Shown: one piece after another, positions 44,850 to 54,485 of the stretch
How the letters are laid out: each line of letters opens with the position of its first letter
How positions within the stretch are numbered: position 1 is the first letter of the stretch
NCBI RefSeq assembly: GCF_002262935.1
Contig: NZ_NPIA01000003.1
Span: 1-64,000 of the forward strand
DNA: 64,000 bases
Reading direction: 5' to 3'
From: Lottiidibacillus patelloidae
GTDB lineage: Bacteria; Bacillota; Bacilli; Bacillales; SA5d-4
Translations under genes and position numbers: made by a program
The notes under the pieces: model-generated
Told to the model about the DNA's origin: nothing
Databases searched by the model: none
The model's input: only the letters and a program-made list of their open reading frames with translations

Positions 44850-46037
44850 ATGTTGAAACGAAATTATAAAAAATATTTTAGTTTCTTAGCAATTTTTACG
44901 CTGCTTGTAGCTTTATTTCCAATTAATTCTTATGCTGAAAGGCCGAGCACTTTTGCCCAGACAGCTATATTAATGGAGCAAGATACTGGTCGTGTTCTGT
45001 ATGATAAGAAAATGCATCAAAAAATGCGGATTGCAAGTATCACTAAAATAATGACTGCTTTGCTTGCTGTTGAGTCAGGTAAACTTGATGAAATGGTAAC
45101 TGTAAGTAAAAATGCAGCCTATACAGAAGGATCTTCCATCTATTTGAAGCCTGGAGATAAAATGAAACTTGAAGACCTTACATATGGGCTTATGTTGCGA
45201 TCTGGAAATGATGCAGCCGTTGCAATTGCCGAGCATGTCGGTGGGAGTTTAGAAGGATTCGTCTACTTAATGAACCAAAAAGCTGAAGAAATTGGTATGA
45301 GCAATACTTATTTCTCAAATCCACATGGGTTAGATGATCATGAAAAACATTTTTCCACTGCATATGATATGGCTTTGTTAACACAATATGCGATGCAAAA
45401 TGAGACGTATAAAAAAATATCTGGGACAAAAAAACACCGCGCTTCTCGTGAAGGTGGACCTGATAATATTTGGGGCAACAAGAATAGATTACTAACTAGT
45501 TTATATGAGTATTGTACTGGTGGAAAAACAGGATATACAAAAAGGGCTCGACGTACACTTGTTACGACTGCAGAAAAAGATGATATGAGACTTATTGCAG
45601 TAACTTTAAATGACGGTAATGATTGGAATGACCATCGAAATTTATATGAATGGGGATTTAACACTTTTGAAATGGTAACATTAGCTGAAGCAGGTCTCAT
45701 TAAAGGACTAAAAGATCCCTATTATAAAAATCATGTTGAAGTTAAACATCCTTTTATTTACCCACTAACAGAGGCAGAAAAAGTAAATGTTGACATAAAA
45801 ATTAAGTTAATTAAACCAGACATAAAAAAGTGGAAACGATCCGGACCACCTGAAATAGTTGGGAAAATGAACTTTTACCTATCTGGAGAGAAAATAGGAG
45901 ACCGTTCGATTTTCTATGAAGCAATACAGTCAACAAGCAGTATCAGTATATCGGTAGGAAAGGATGAAAAATCAGCGTTCTTCCATTTATTCATCCACGT
46001 ATTAACTAGAGCACTAGGAGTAACTGAAAATGGTTAA
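44850..46037 (+). CDS. dacB: Sporulation D-alanyl-D-alanine carboxypeptidase DacB
   Basis: A 395-residue PBP5*-type carboxypeptidase. Signal peptide to about residue 30. Active-site motifs: SITK in RIASITKIMT, SGN in LRSGNDAAVAI, and KTG in GGKTGYTKRA. It limits cross-linking of the spore cortex. It overlaps spmA by 8 bases and heads the dacB-spmA-spmB operon. Confidence 0.94.
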   Translation: MLKRNYKKYFSFLAIFTLLVALFPINSYAERPSTFAQTAILMEQDTGRVLYDKKMHQKMRIASITKIMTALLAVESGKLDEMVTVSKNAAYTEGSSIYLKPGDKMKLEDLTYGLMLRSGNDAAVAIAEHVGGSLEGFVYLMNQKAEEIGMSNTYFSNPHGLDDHEKHFSTAYDMALLTQYAMQNETYKKISGTKKHRASREGGPDNIWGNKNRLLTSLYEYCTGGKTGYTKRARRTLVTTAEKDDMRLIAVTLNDGNDWNDHRNLYEWGFNTFEMVTLAEAGLIKGLKDPYYKNHVEVKHPFIYPLTEAEKVNVDIKIKLIKPDIKKWKRSGPPEIVGKMNFYLSGEKIGDRSIFYEAIQSTSSISISVGKDEKSAFFHLFIHVLTRALGVTENG

Positions 46038-46614
46038 TATCATTTGGGTGCTAATATTTGTTGTTAGCATCCTCTTCGCAGCTATAAATGGCACGATGGA
46101 TGAGGTAAATAAAGCGGTATTTACAGGGGCAAAAGAAGGTGTAACAATCTGCTTTGGTTTAATTAGTATTCTAGTATTTTGGTTAGGATTAATGAAGATC
46201 GCAGAAAAAGCGGGACTATTAGATAGTTTGGCAAGGGTGTTTAGACCTTTTATTAGCAAACTCTTTCCTGAAGTACCGAAAGATCATCCTGCAATGGGCT
46301 ATATTTTGTCCAATATGGTTGCAAATATGTTTGGACTTGGAAATGCTGCGACACCCATGGGGATAAAGGCCATGGAACAATTAAAGAAATTAAACAATAA
46401 TCAAGACTATGCTAGTCGTTCAATGATAACTTTTCTTGCAATAAATACATCAAGCATTACATTAATTCCAACAACAGTAATAGCAATAAGGTTGAATTAT
46501 GACTCAGTATCGCCAGGTGAAATAGTGGGGACGACGATCTTAGCTACGTTATGTTCAACAGTTGGAGCAATATTAATAGATAGATATTTTTATTATCGAA
46601 GAAGTCGAAGATAG
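46030..46614 (+). CDS. spmA: Spore maturation protein A
   Basis: A 194-residue membrane protein with NIIWVLIFVVSILFAAINGT at the start and the nucleoside-transporter-gate-like segment FGLGNAATPMGIKAM. SpmA and SpmB together are needed for full spore core dehydration. Starts within the end of dacB. Confidence 0.94.
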   Translation: MVNIIWVLIFVVSILFAAINGTMDEVNKAVFTGAKEGVTICFGLISILVFWLGLMKIAEKAGLLDSLARVFRPFISKLFPEVPKDHPAMGYILSNMVANMFGLGNAATPMGIKAMEQLKKLNNNQDYASRSMITFLAINTSSITLIPTTVIAIRLNYDSVSPGEIVGTTILATLCSTVGAILIDRYFYYRRSRR

Positions 46615-46624
46615 GTGGGATATA

Positions 46625-47155
46625 ATGGCTTTGATCAATACAATATCGATTTGGCTAATCCCTATGATTATTTGCTTCATATTAGTGTATGGCACTTTTA
46701 AAAGAGTACCAACATACGAATCTTTTGTTGAAGGTGGAAAAGAAGGGATTAAACTTTCCTTCTCTATCATTCCCTATTTAGTAGGCATGATGGTAGCAAT
46801 AACAGTTTTTCGCGCATCGGGAGCGTTAGAATATTTTATTGGCTTACTAAAACCAGTACTTCAACTCATAGGGGTGCCAGGGGAAATTGTTCCATTAGCT
46901 CTCATGAGGCCACTTTCTGGTACAGGAGCACTAAGTATTACTTCAGATTTAATTGCTACACATGGCCCAGATTCATTTATAGGTCAATTAGCATCGACCA
47001 TGCAAGGGAGTACTGACACGACTTTTTATGTTTTAACTGTTTATTTCGGAGCAGTTGGAATTAGAAAGATGGGTGATGCTTTGAAAGTAGGATTATTAGC
47101 AGATATCGTAGGAATAATTGCTTCCATTGTAATCGTTACTCTCGTTTTTGGATAA
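46625..47155 (+). CDS. spmB: Spore maturation protein B
   Basis: A 176-residue membrane protein related to SpmA, with LMRPLSGTGALSI and QGSTDTTFYVLTVYFGAVGI. Last gene of the dacB operon; terminator follows directly. Confidence 0.94.
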   Translation: MALINTISIWLIPMIICFILVYGTFKRVPTYESFVEGGKEGIKLSFSIIPYLVGMMVAITVFRASGALEYFIGLLKPVLQLIGVPGEIVPLALMRPLSGTGALSITSDLIATHGPDSFIGQLASTMQGSTDTTFYVLTVYFGAVGIRKMGDALKVGLLADIVGIIASIVIVTLVFG

Positions 47156-47190
47156 ATAAGTTAGCACAAGTTGTGTTAGCTTATTTTTTT
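47155..47190 (+). terminator. Rho-independent terminator of dacB-spmA-spmB
   Basis: AATAAGTTAGCACAA pairs with TTGTGTTAGCTTATT around a short loop, followed by T residues. Confidence 0.85.
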
Positions 47191-47308
47191 GTTTTTATAT
47201 AAGAAAACCGTAAAAATATTACGTAATAGAAAGATTGGGTAAAATATAAGAAACTACGCTTGAGAAATAAGTGTCGAAAGAGTAAGATGAATGATGAGGT
47301 GAACAACA

Positions 47309-48037
47309 ATGGAACGGTTACAAAAAGTTATAGCACAAGCAGGCGTTGCTTCTCGCAGAAAAGCAGAGCAATTAATTGTTGAAGGAAAAGTAAAAGTAAA
47401 TGGTAAAGTAATAAAAGAATTAGGTACTAAAGTATCTGGGAATGACGAAGTTGAAGTAGATGGAATTCCTCTATATAAGGAAGAACACGTGTACTTTGTT
47501 CTTTATAAACCAACCGGTGTTATTTCTAGTGTCCAAGATGAAAAAGGAAGAAAAGTAGTAACAGATTATTTATATGGAGTAGAACAACGTGTTTTCCCTG
47601 TAGGTAGATTAGATTATGATACATCAGGACTACTACTTCTTACGAATGATGGCGACCTTGCCAATAAATTAATGCATCCAAAATTCAATGTAGAAAAGAA
47701 ATATATCGCAAAAGTGGAAGGTATTCCTTCTAAAGAAGTATTACTAAATTTAACACGCGGTATCGTTCTTGGAGACGGGAAAACGAAACCTGCTAAAACA
47801 AAGCTTATTTCAGGCGATCGACGTAAAAACACTTCTATTATTGAAATTACAATTTCAGAAGGTAGAAACCGTCAAGTTCGTAGAATGTTTGAAGCAATTG
47901 GTCATCCTGTAAAAAAACTAAAACGTGAAAAATACGGCATGTTAAACTTGCTTGGAATGAACCCAGGCGATGTACGAGAGTTAAAACCTTTCGAAGTGAA
48001 ACAACTTAAACAACTAACTGTCACAGAAAAGTCATAA
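47309..48037 (+). CDS. rluB: 23S rRNA pseudouridine synthase B
   Basis: A 242-residue RsuA/RluB-type enzyme: S4 domain at the N-terminus (LQKVIAQAGVASRRKAEQLI), then the catalytic domain with the Asp motif VGRLDYDTSGLLLLTNDG and EGRNRQVRRMFEAIGH. Modifies 23S rRNA. It lies between spmB and resA as in B. subtilis. Confidence 0.94.
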   Translation: MERLQKVIAQAGVASRRKAEQLIVEGKVKVNGKVIKELGTKVSGNDEVEVDGIPLYKEEHVYFVLYKPTGVISSVQDEKGRKVVTDYLYGVEQRVFPVGRLDYDTSGLLLLTNDGDLANKLMHPKFNVEKKYIAKVEGIPSKEVLLNLTRGIVLGDGKTKPAKTKLISGDRRKNTSIIEITISEGRNRQVRRMFEAIGHPVKKLKREKYGMLNLLGMNPGDVRELKPFEVKQLKQLTVTEKS

Positions 48038-48104
48038 TCCTTTGTTTAGCTAAGGAAATTCTCATATATGATGAAATAGAGACATTTGTATTAAGGGTGA
48101 TCAT

Positions 48105-48626
48105 ATGAAAAAACAAAGGTTGATAATGCGTACTATTATTTTGTTAGTCATAGGGGCAATGCTTGCTTATGCCGTGTACGAAATTGCAACAGATGAAAAA
48201 ATTGTTGTGAAAAAAGGGGATCAAGCGCCTAATTTTATGCTGCAAACATTAAATGATGAATCGATAAAATTGTCTAGCTTAAAAGGTGAAGGAATCCTTT
48301 TAAACTTCTGGGCGACTTATTGCCCGCCTTGTGAAAAGGAAATGCCACATTTAGAGAGTCAATATCAAAAAACTAAAGGACAAGGTGTTCATATTCTTGC
48401 TATTAATGTTGGCGAAAATAAGTTGAATGTGGAAAACTTTGCTAATAAATACAATTTAAACTTTCCGATTTTACATGACAAGTTAGGAGAAGTAACTCAA
48501 GCATATGGAGTAGGAGCATTACCTGTCACATATCTAATTAACTCAAATGGAGAAGTTATAGATATTATTCCTGGAGGAATGACGGAAGCTGATATTGCTA
48601 GTTACTTAGAAAGAGTCAAACCATAG
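48105..48626 (+). CDS. resA: Thiol-disulfide oxidoreductase ResA
   Basis: A 173-residue membrane-tethered thioredoxin-like protein. An N-terminal helix (about 7-24) anchors it; the redox motif is in FWATYCPPCEKEMPH (CxxC). It reduces apocytochrome c haem-binding cysteines outside the membrane before haem attachment by ResB/ResC. It heads resABC. Confidence 0.95.
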   Translation: MKKQRLIMRTIILLVIGAMLAYAVYEIATDEKIVVKKGDQAPNFMLQTLNDESIKLSSLKGEGILLNFWATYCPPCEKEMPHLESQYQKTKGQGVHILAINVGENKLNVENFANKYNLNFPILHDKLGEVTQAYGVGALPVTYLINSNGEVIDIIPGGMTEADIASYLERVKP

Positions 48627-48638
48627 CGGGGTGTCATA

Positions 48639-50285
48639 ATGAGTAACCATGTTTGTAAATGTGGCGCAACCATAAAATATGGCGCCATCATATGTGAAAA
48701 GTGTGGACGTCAACTGGATCAAAATACAGATGATAAATCGCTAATAAATATGCGTTATGAAGGAAGTTCTAGAAGATCGCAAACGTATAAAAAAACAATT
48801 GTTGATAAAGTATGGAATTTCTTCTCTTCTGTTAAAGTTGGTGTTTGGCTAATAGCTATAGCGATAATTGGAGCGGCAATAGGTTCAATTTTCCCACAAG
48901 AAACATTTATACCGCAAAATGTAGATCCAGCTGAGTATTATAAAAAAGAGTATGGGTATGCTGGGAAGTTATATGTAGATTTAGGATTTAATAACCTTTA
49001 TAAATCTTGGTGGTTTACTTTAACCTTAGGGTTGATAGGAACATCTATTATCATTGCTAGCCTTGATCGATTTATTCCATTGTACCGTGCATTAAAAAAT
49101 CAAGGAGTCGAACGTCACGACTCATTTTTAAAAAGACAGCGATTATATAGTCGTACGGAAAAACAGCTTGATCAAAATACAATGGACATGCTCGAAAAGA
49201 AGCTTAAAGATAGTCGCTATAATGTAAGGCAAGAAGGCAATTCAATATTAGCTGAAAAGGGTCGTTTTTCCCGTTGGGGTCCATATGTTAATCATATTGG
49301 ACTAATTCTTATTTTATTTGGCGGCATGTTACGTTTTTTACCTGGAATGTATGTTGACCAGTTTATTTGGGTCAGAGAAGGGGAAACTGTTGCTATTAAA
49401 GGTACTAATAATGAATACTACTTAAAAAATGATAAGTTTATTTTTGAAGTTTATGATGAGAATGATGAAAAGTATAAAGAAGCAATTATTCGAGCAGGAG
49501 TTGGATTAGTTCCGAAAAACTATCAAACGAATGCGATACTTTATAAACAAGTAGGAGACAAATTACCAGGTGAAGATCCTACACTCGAAGAAGTTGATCG
49601 TTTTGAAATTCAAGTGAATAAGCCAATGAAATTTGATAGCTTTGCGCTATACCAAATGAATTTCAAACAAAATGAGTTTAAATCATTAACATTTCAACTG
49701 GAAGAGCGCGACAGTGGGAAATCATATGGCTCTTTTACTATTGACTTATTTGAACCACAAGCACATTTTAATTTAGAAGAAAATCGTTCAGTAACAATTA
49801 AGGAATATTATCCAGATTACACATTAAATGATAAAAATCTCCCGTCAACAAAGACTGGGATTCCTAACAACCCTGGTTTTATCTTTAGTATGAATGAACC
49901 AGATGAAGAAAAAGCTGAATTATTAGCACTAGGAATTATTAATGATAAGTTAATTATTCCTCCGCCGTTTGAAGGCTTCTTTAATGACAATGAGTTAACA
50001 TTACGATTAACAGATTATGAGTTAAGAAATGTTACTGGACTGACAGTACGAAAAGATCATACATTATGGATTATTGCTTTAGGTGGATTTATCTTTATGG
50101 TTGGTGTTATTCAAGGGATGTATTGGCAACATCGCCGAGTTTGGGTGAAAAGAAATGACAATGAGTGGCTTATAGCTGCACACACAAATAAAAACTATTT
50201 TGGTCTACAGAGAGAATTGGAAACTATTTTAGCAGAGACAAAACTTCACTTGCCAGATGACCAATATAATAGCAAGGCAACGTAA
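48639..50285 (+). CDS. resB: Cytochrome c biogenesis protein ResB
   Basis: A 548-residue ResB/Ccs1 protein. An N-terminal zinc-ribbon-like segment has C6, C8, C19 and C22. Membrane helices begin near residue 65 (VGVWLIAIAIIGAAIGSIFPQE), with a large outside domain (about 240-460) and a last helix near 475-495. With ResC it forms the system II haem lyase. 12 bp after resA. Confidence 0.94.
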   Translation: MSNHVCKCGATIKYGAIICEKCGRQLDQNTDDKSLINMRYEGSSRRSQTYKKTIVDKVWNFFSSVKVGVWLIAIAIIGAAIGSIFPQETFIPQNVDPAEYYKKEYGYAGKLYVDLGFNNLYKSWWFTLTLGLIGTSIIIASLDRFIPLYRALKNQGVERHDSFLKRQRLYSRTEKQLDQNTMDMLEKKLKDSRYNVRQEGNSILAEKGRFSRWGPYVNHIGLILILFGGMLRFLPGMYVDQFIWVREGETVAIKGTNNEYYLKNDKFIFEVYDENDEKYKEAIIRAGVGLVPKNYQTNAILYKQVGDKLPGEDPTLEEVDRFEIQVNKPMKFDSFALYQMNFKQNEFKSLTFQLEERDSGKSYGSFTIDLFEPQAHFNLEENRSVTIKEYYPDYTLNDKNLPSTKTGIPNNPGFIFSMNEPDEEKAELLALGIINDKLIIPPPFEGFFNDNELTLRLTDYELRNVTGLTVRKDHTLWIIALGGFIFMVGVIQGMYWQHRRVWVKRNDNEWLIAAHTNKNYFGLQRELETILAETKLHLPDDQYNSKAT

Positions 50286-50303
50286 TTTGAAAGGATGAGT
50301 TAG

Positions 50304-51503
50304 ATGGCAGCTTTGAGTAGTAATTTATTGCTTTCTGCATTTTTTATCTATTTATTTGCAACAATCACGTTCGCAATTTCTATTACAGGAAAAAAGTTTA
50401 CTAGTGAACTAAGAAAAGACCATCAAAAAAGATGGGGTAGATTAGGCTTTATATTAGCATTAGTTGGCTTTGTTGCTCATTTAGGATATTTTATTACACG
50501 TTGGATTGCGGCTGGACATGCACCAGTAAGTAATCTATTTGAATTTGTAACATTTTTTGCTTTAGCACTAGTATTAGGATATATTATCATTTTTCTTATC
50601 TATCGAAATCATATGCTAGGAATCATTGCCATGCCTGTAGCACTTATTATAATTGCATATGCTAGTGTGTTTCCAAGTGAAATTACACCACTAATTCCAG
50701 CTTTAAAAAGCTATTGGTTAACAATTCACGTAATCACTGTTGCTTTAGGAGAAGGTATATTAGCAATTAGCTTTGTCACTGGTTTACTATATTTATTAAA
50801 ATCAGTAGATCAAACAAAACGAACAAAAAGGAATACTTCATTAGAACTTGTTTTGTTTTCGTTACTTATGACAGTAGGTTTTATATTAGCTGGTTCAATT
50901 TTCCCAAAAACAGTTGAGCAAACGACGTTTGAATGGGTAAATGAAAGAAATGTTCCTGCTGAACTTGTTTATGACATGCCTGCGATTGTTGGTCCATTTG
51001 AGGGAACAAAACTAACTGAGAATAGTTTTGGACCATTATTTGAAGCTCCTTATTGGATGAATGGTGCTGAAGCTCCGAGGAAGTTAAATACAGTGATTTG
51101 GTCATTCCTTATTGGCTTATTACTATATGGAACTCTTCGTTTAATTTTACGTAAGCGTATTGGAGCAGCAATTCAGCCGTTAGTAAGTGGAGTGAATGCG
51201 AAGCTAATGGATGAAATTGGGTATCGTTCTGTTGCGATAGGTTTTCCAGTTTTCGCTTTAGGGGGCTTAATTTTCGCTTCTATTTGGGCACAAGTTGCTT
51301 GGTCCAGATTCTGGGGATGGGACCCGAAAGAAGTGTGGGCGTTAATTACGTTTTTATTTTATGCAATTTATCTACATCTTCGCCTATCAAGAGGATGGGA
51401 AGGTGAAAATTCCGCATGGCTTGCTGTAGCTGGATTTATCATCATTATGTTCAATTTAATTGCGGTTAATTTAATTTTGGCAGGACTACACACGTATGCG
51501 TAA
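50304..51503 (+). CDS. resC: Cytochrome c biogenesis protein ResC (CcsA/CcsB type)
   Basis: A 399-residue polytopic membrane protein with the haem-handling WWD-type motif in SRFWGWDPKEVWALITF, and conserved His in HVITVALGEG and AIYLHLRL. Partner of ResB for haem export and attachment. A terminator follows, separating it from resD. Confidence 0.95.
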   Translation: MAALSSNLLLSAFFIYLFATITFAISITGKKFTSELRKDHQKRWGRLGFILALVGFVAHLGYFITRWIAAGHAPVSNLFEFVTFFALALVLGYIIIFLIYRNHMLGIIAMPVALIIIAYASVFPSEITPLIPALKSYWLTIHVITVALGEGILAISFVTGLLYLLKSVDQTKRTKRNTSLELVLFSLLMTVGFILAGSIFPKTVEQTTFEWVNERNVPAELVYDMPAIVGPFEGTKLTENSFGPLFEAPYWMNGAEAPRKLNTVIWSFLIGLLLYGTLRLILRKRIGAAIQPLVSGVNAKLMDEIGYRSVAIGFPVFALGGLIFASIWAQVAWSRFWGWDPKEVWALITFLFYAIYLHLRLSRGWEGENSAWLAVAGFIIIMFNLIAVNLILAGLHTYA

Positions 51504-51531
51504 ACCTTCACTTTTTGTGAAGGTTTTTTTA
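51502..51531 (+). terminator. Rho-independent terminator of resABC
   Basis: AAACCTTCAC pairs with GTGAAGGTTT, followed by T residues. Some readthrough into resDE is expected, as in B. subtilis. Confidence 0.85.
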
Positions 51532-51575
51532 TACTAGGTAGACAAAGATGTTTATCATTAGTGGAGGTTATATAT

Positions 51576-52292
51576 ATGCAAAGTGAAGCAAAGTTATTAA
51601 TAGTAGACGATGAGGAAAGAATTCGGCTGTTACTTAAAATGTACTTGGAACGAGAAGGCTATGTAATCGAAGAAGCAAATGATGGAGAAGAAGCTCTTGA
51701 AAAAGCACTACATAATGATTATGACGGAATCATCTTAGATTTAATGATGCCAGGTATGGAAGGTACTGAAGTTTGTGAAGAGCTGAGAAAACAAAAGGCC
51801 ACGCCTATTATTATGCTTACTGCTAAAGGGGAAGAAGCGAACCGAATCCAAGGATTTGAAGCTGGTGCCGATGATTACATAGTCAAACCGTTTAGTCCAC
51901 GTGAAGTTGTTTTGCGGGTAAAAGCACTCCTACGTCGCTCTTCAGCTACAAAATTTTTACAAACAGAAACAAAAGCAAAAGATGTTTTAGTATTTCCTCA
52001 TATTGCGATTGAAAAAGATGCCCATAGGGTGACGGCTGATGGTGTAGAAGTGAATTTAACGCCTAAAGAATATGAATTATTATTATATTTAGCCAGTTCA
52101 CCGGACACTGTTTTTGACCGTGAACAGCTTTTAAAAAATGTTTGGAATTATGACTATTTTGGTGATCTTAGAACGGTTGATACGCATGTGAAACGTTTGC
52201 GTGAAAAATTAAACAAAGTATCTAATGATGCAGCAAAAATGATTATCACAGTTTGGGGTATTGGCTATAAATTTGAGGTTTCTCCGAAGTGA
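51576..52292 (+). CDS. resD: Response regulator ResD
   Basis: A 238-residue OmpR-family regulator. Receiver: D11-D12, phospho-acceptor D55 in IILDLMMPG, LTAKGEE and VKPFSPRE. DNA-binding winged helix: NLTPKEYELLLYLASSPD and VDTHVKRLREKL. Controls respiration and anaerobic gene expression. ATG at 51576 follows TGGAGGTT; the GTG upstream is part of that site. Confidence 0.95.
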   Translation: MQSEAKLLIVDDEERIRLLLKMYLEREGYVIEEANDGEEALEKALHNDYDGIILDLMMPGMEGTEVCEELRKQKATPIIMLTAKGEEANRIQGFEAGADDYIVKPFSPREVVLRVKALLRRSSATKFLQTETKAKDVLVFPHIAIEKDAHRVTADGVEVNLTPKEYELLLYLASSPDTVFDREQLLKNVWNYDYFGDLRTVDTHVKRLREKLNKVSNDAAKMIITVWGIGYKFEVSPK

Positions 52293-54052
52293 TGTCTTTT
52301 TTAAGAAGTGTTGTAGGTAAATTGTGGGGAACAATTATTATTTTAGTCGCTTTAGTGTTATTTATTTTGACGCTTTTACTATTGCAATATTTCGAAAATT
52401 TCCATGTAAATGAAGCGGAAAAAACGCTAACACAAGTAGCTACAAAAATTAGCCATATGTTAGAAGACTATGAGCTTGAAGAAGAAGCATTAACAATTGC
52501 TTCTGAAATTTTAGATAGTCATCTGGCAAACGGTGTCATAATCAAGGATTCATCTATGATGTGGCTTGCTGAAGGAATGGAAGATGCAAAACAAAATGAA
52601 GCAGCATTCTTTAATCTAATTGAGGCCAATAAAGTTTTAAGTGGTAGCCAAGTAATTAAACAAGAAAAGAGACAATCAGAGGAAACGATCGGTGATTTAT
52701 TTATTGTCGGTGTCCCTTACACAATAAAAAGTGGTAATATTGGGGCTGTTTATGTTTTTCAATCAATTGAAGATGTAGAAGAGACGACAGCTCATACCAA
52801 AACAGCAATTTTTATTTCTGCAACAATTGCGATTATACTAACTACTATCTTTGCATTTTTCCTCTCTTCACGTATAACGGCACCTCTCCGTAAAATGAGA
52901 GAAGCAGCTACGAAAGTTGCAAAAGGGCAATTTGATACAAAAGTCCCTATGGTAACTAACGATGAGATCGGTGAGTTAGCTATGGCATTTAACCGGATGG
53001 GAAGACAATTATCGAACAATATCATGGCTTTAAATCAAGAAAAAGAACAGTTATCTAGTATTTTAAGTAGTATGGCTGATGGTGTTATTACAATTAATAA
53101 GCGTGGCGGAATTGTAATTACAAATCCACCAGCTGAGCAATTCTTACGTGTATGGTCTTATCAACAAGGGCTTAATGAGGAGGAAAAAGAACTTCCAGCG
53201 GATGTCCGGGAGTTGTTTACCCGAGTAGTTTCTATTGAAAAAGAACAATTTGCTGATATTCATATCCAAGGGAGAAGTTGGGTTGTCGTTATGACTCCGT
53301 TATATAATAACAATACAATCCGTGGGGCAGTTGCAGTAATCCGAGATATGACAGAGGAAAGACGTTTAGACAAGCTAAGAGAAGATTTTATCGCTAACGT
53401 ATCCCATGAGCTGCGGACACCTATAGCCATGCTTCAAGGTTATTCAGAAGCTATTATAGATGACATAGCTCAATCACCAGACGATAAGAAGCAAATTGCT
53501 AAAATAATTTACGATGAATCATTACGAATGGGCAGGTTAGTTAATGAATTGCTAGATCTAGCACGAATGGAATCTGAAGATGTTACTCTTCAATTAGAGG
53601 AAGTAGAATTGAACAGCTTTATCGAACGTGTAACGCGAAAGTTTAATGGAATGGTCAATGAGAAAAACATTGCATTGGCATTTAATAAAATTAGTAGTGA
53701 AAAGTTAACGATTGACCAAGATCGGATAGAACAAGTGTTAACTAATTTAATTGATAATGCCATTCGTCATACTCCAGAGAATGGAAAAGTAGAAGTAAAA
53801 GTTAAATCGGTTTCTTCTGGCGTTCAATTTTCTGTCTCAGACAACGGAATAGGAATAAAAGGTGAAGAGTTACCGTATATTTTTGAACGGTTTTATAAAA
53901 CGGATAAAGCTAGAACAAGAGGCCGTTCAGGTATTGGTCTTGGACTTGCGATTGCAAAAAAAATAGTCGAAGCTCATAAAGGGCAAATTTCAGTCGAAAG
54001 CAAAATTGGCCATGGGACGACATTTTCTTTTTATATCCCTCGAATAAGCTAA
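52292..54052 (+). CDS. resE: Sensor histidine kinase ResE
   Basis: A 586-residue membrane kinase: two membrane helices (about 10-30 and 170-190) around an outside domain, HAMP, a PAS domain (about 250-360), HisKA with H372 in NVSHELRTP, and HATPase with NLIDNAIRHT and SGIGLGLAIAKK. Start is in TGATG overlap with resD. In B. subtilis sigX follows directly; here about 7 kb is inserted. Confidence 0.94.
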   Translation: MSFLRSVVGKLWGTIIILVALVLFILTLLLLQYFENFHVNEAEKTLTQVATKISHMLEDYELEEEALTIASEILDSHLANGVIIKDSSMMWLAEGMEDAKQNEAAFFNLIEANKVLSGSQVIKQEKRQSEETIGDLFIVGVPYTIKSGNIGAVYVFQSIEDVEETTAHTKTAIFISATIAIILTTIFAFFLSSRITAPLRKMREAATKVAKGQFDTKVPMVTNDEIGELAMAFNRMGRQLSNNIMALNQEKEQLSSILSSMADGVITINKRGGIVITNPPAEQFLRVWSYQQGLNEEEKELPADVRELFTRVVSIEKEQFADIHIQGRSWVVVMTPLYNNNTIRGAVAVIRDMTEERRLDKLREDFIANVSHELRTPIAMLQGYSEAIIDDIAQSPDDKKQIAKIIYDESLRMGRLVNELLDLARMESEDVTLQLEEVELNSFIERVTRKFNGMVNEKNIALAFNKISSEKLTIDQDRIEQVLTNLIDNAIRHTPENGKVEVKVKSVSSGVQFSVSDNGIGIKGEELPYIFERFYKTDKARTRGRSGIGLGLAIAKKIVEAHKGQISVESKIGHGTTFSFYIPRIS

Positions 54053-54175
54053 TTTTAAATCATCTCTTGCCGAACAATCTTGTTCCATAAGAAACAATTA
54101 AGAATTTTTTGTCAAAATAAGTGTTAATATGAATTTGTTGTTGTATAATAGCAATAAATAAACTTCATAAAAGCT

Positions 54176-54350
54176 AAAAGGTCATTCTTTTCATAAAGAA
54201 TGTTAAAAGGGAAGTTTGGTGTAATTCCAACACGGTCCCGCCACTGTAATCGTTAGCATCGTTTATTATTCCACTGTCTAAAAAGATGGGAAGGAGAACG
54301 ATGTGGTAACACGTAAGTCAGGAGACCTGCCTATTAGCCTCTGTGAACCT
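54176..54350 (+). ncRNA. Cobalamin riboswitch
   Basis: Recognised blocks: AAAGGGAA, GTAATTCCAACACGGTCCCG, CCGCCACTGTAATCG, and the B12 box AAGTCAGGAGACCTGCC at 54315-54331. It lies in the 432-bp gene-free gap before btuF. A strong T-tailed hairpin follows at 54419-54456, and CAGTATGGACT/AGTCATACTG could form an alternative stem. Expected to shut off btuFCD when cobalamin is plentiful. Confidence 0.93.
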
Positions 54351-54418
54351 TCGCGGAAAAGGGGACCAGTATGGACTACTAGAGAAAATAACATTTCTTA
54401 ATCAGTCATACTGAACAT

Positions 54419-54456
54419 AACGCTCTCCTTTATTAAAAGGAGAGCGTTTTCTTTTC
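54419..54456 (+). terminator. Riboswitch-controlled terminator before btuF
   Basis: AACGCTCTCCTTT pairs with AAAGGAGAGCGTT, followed by TTCTTTTCC. It lies between the cobalamin aptamer and the first gene. Confidence 0.85.
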
Positions 54457-54485
54457 CTAAAAACAAATTTTAGGGGGAAAAACAA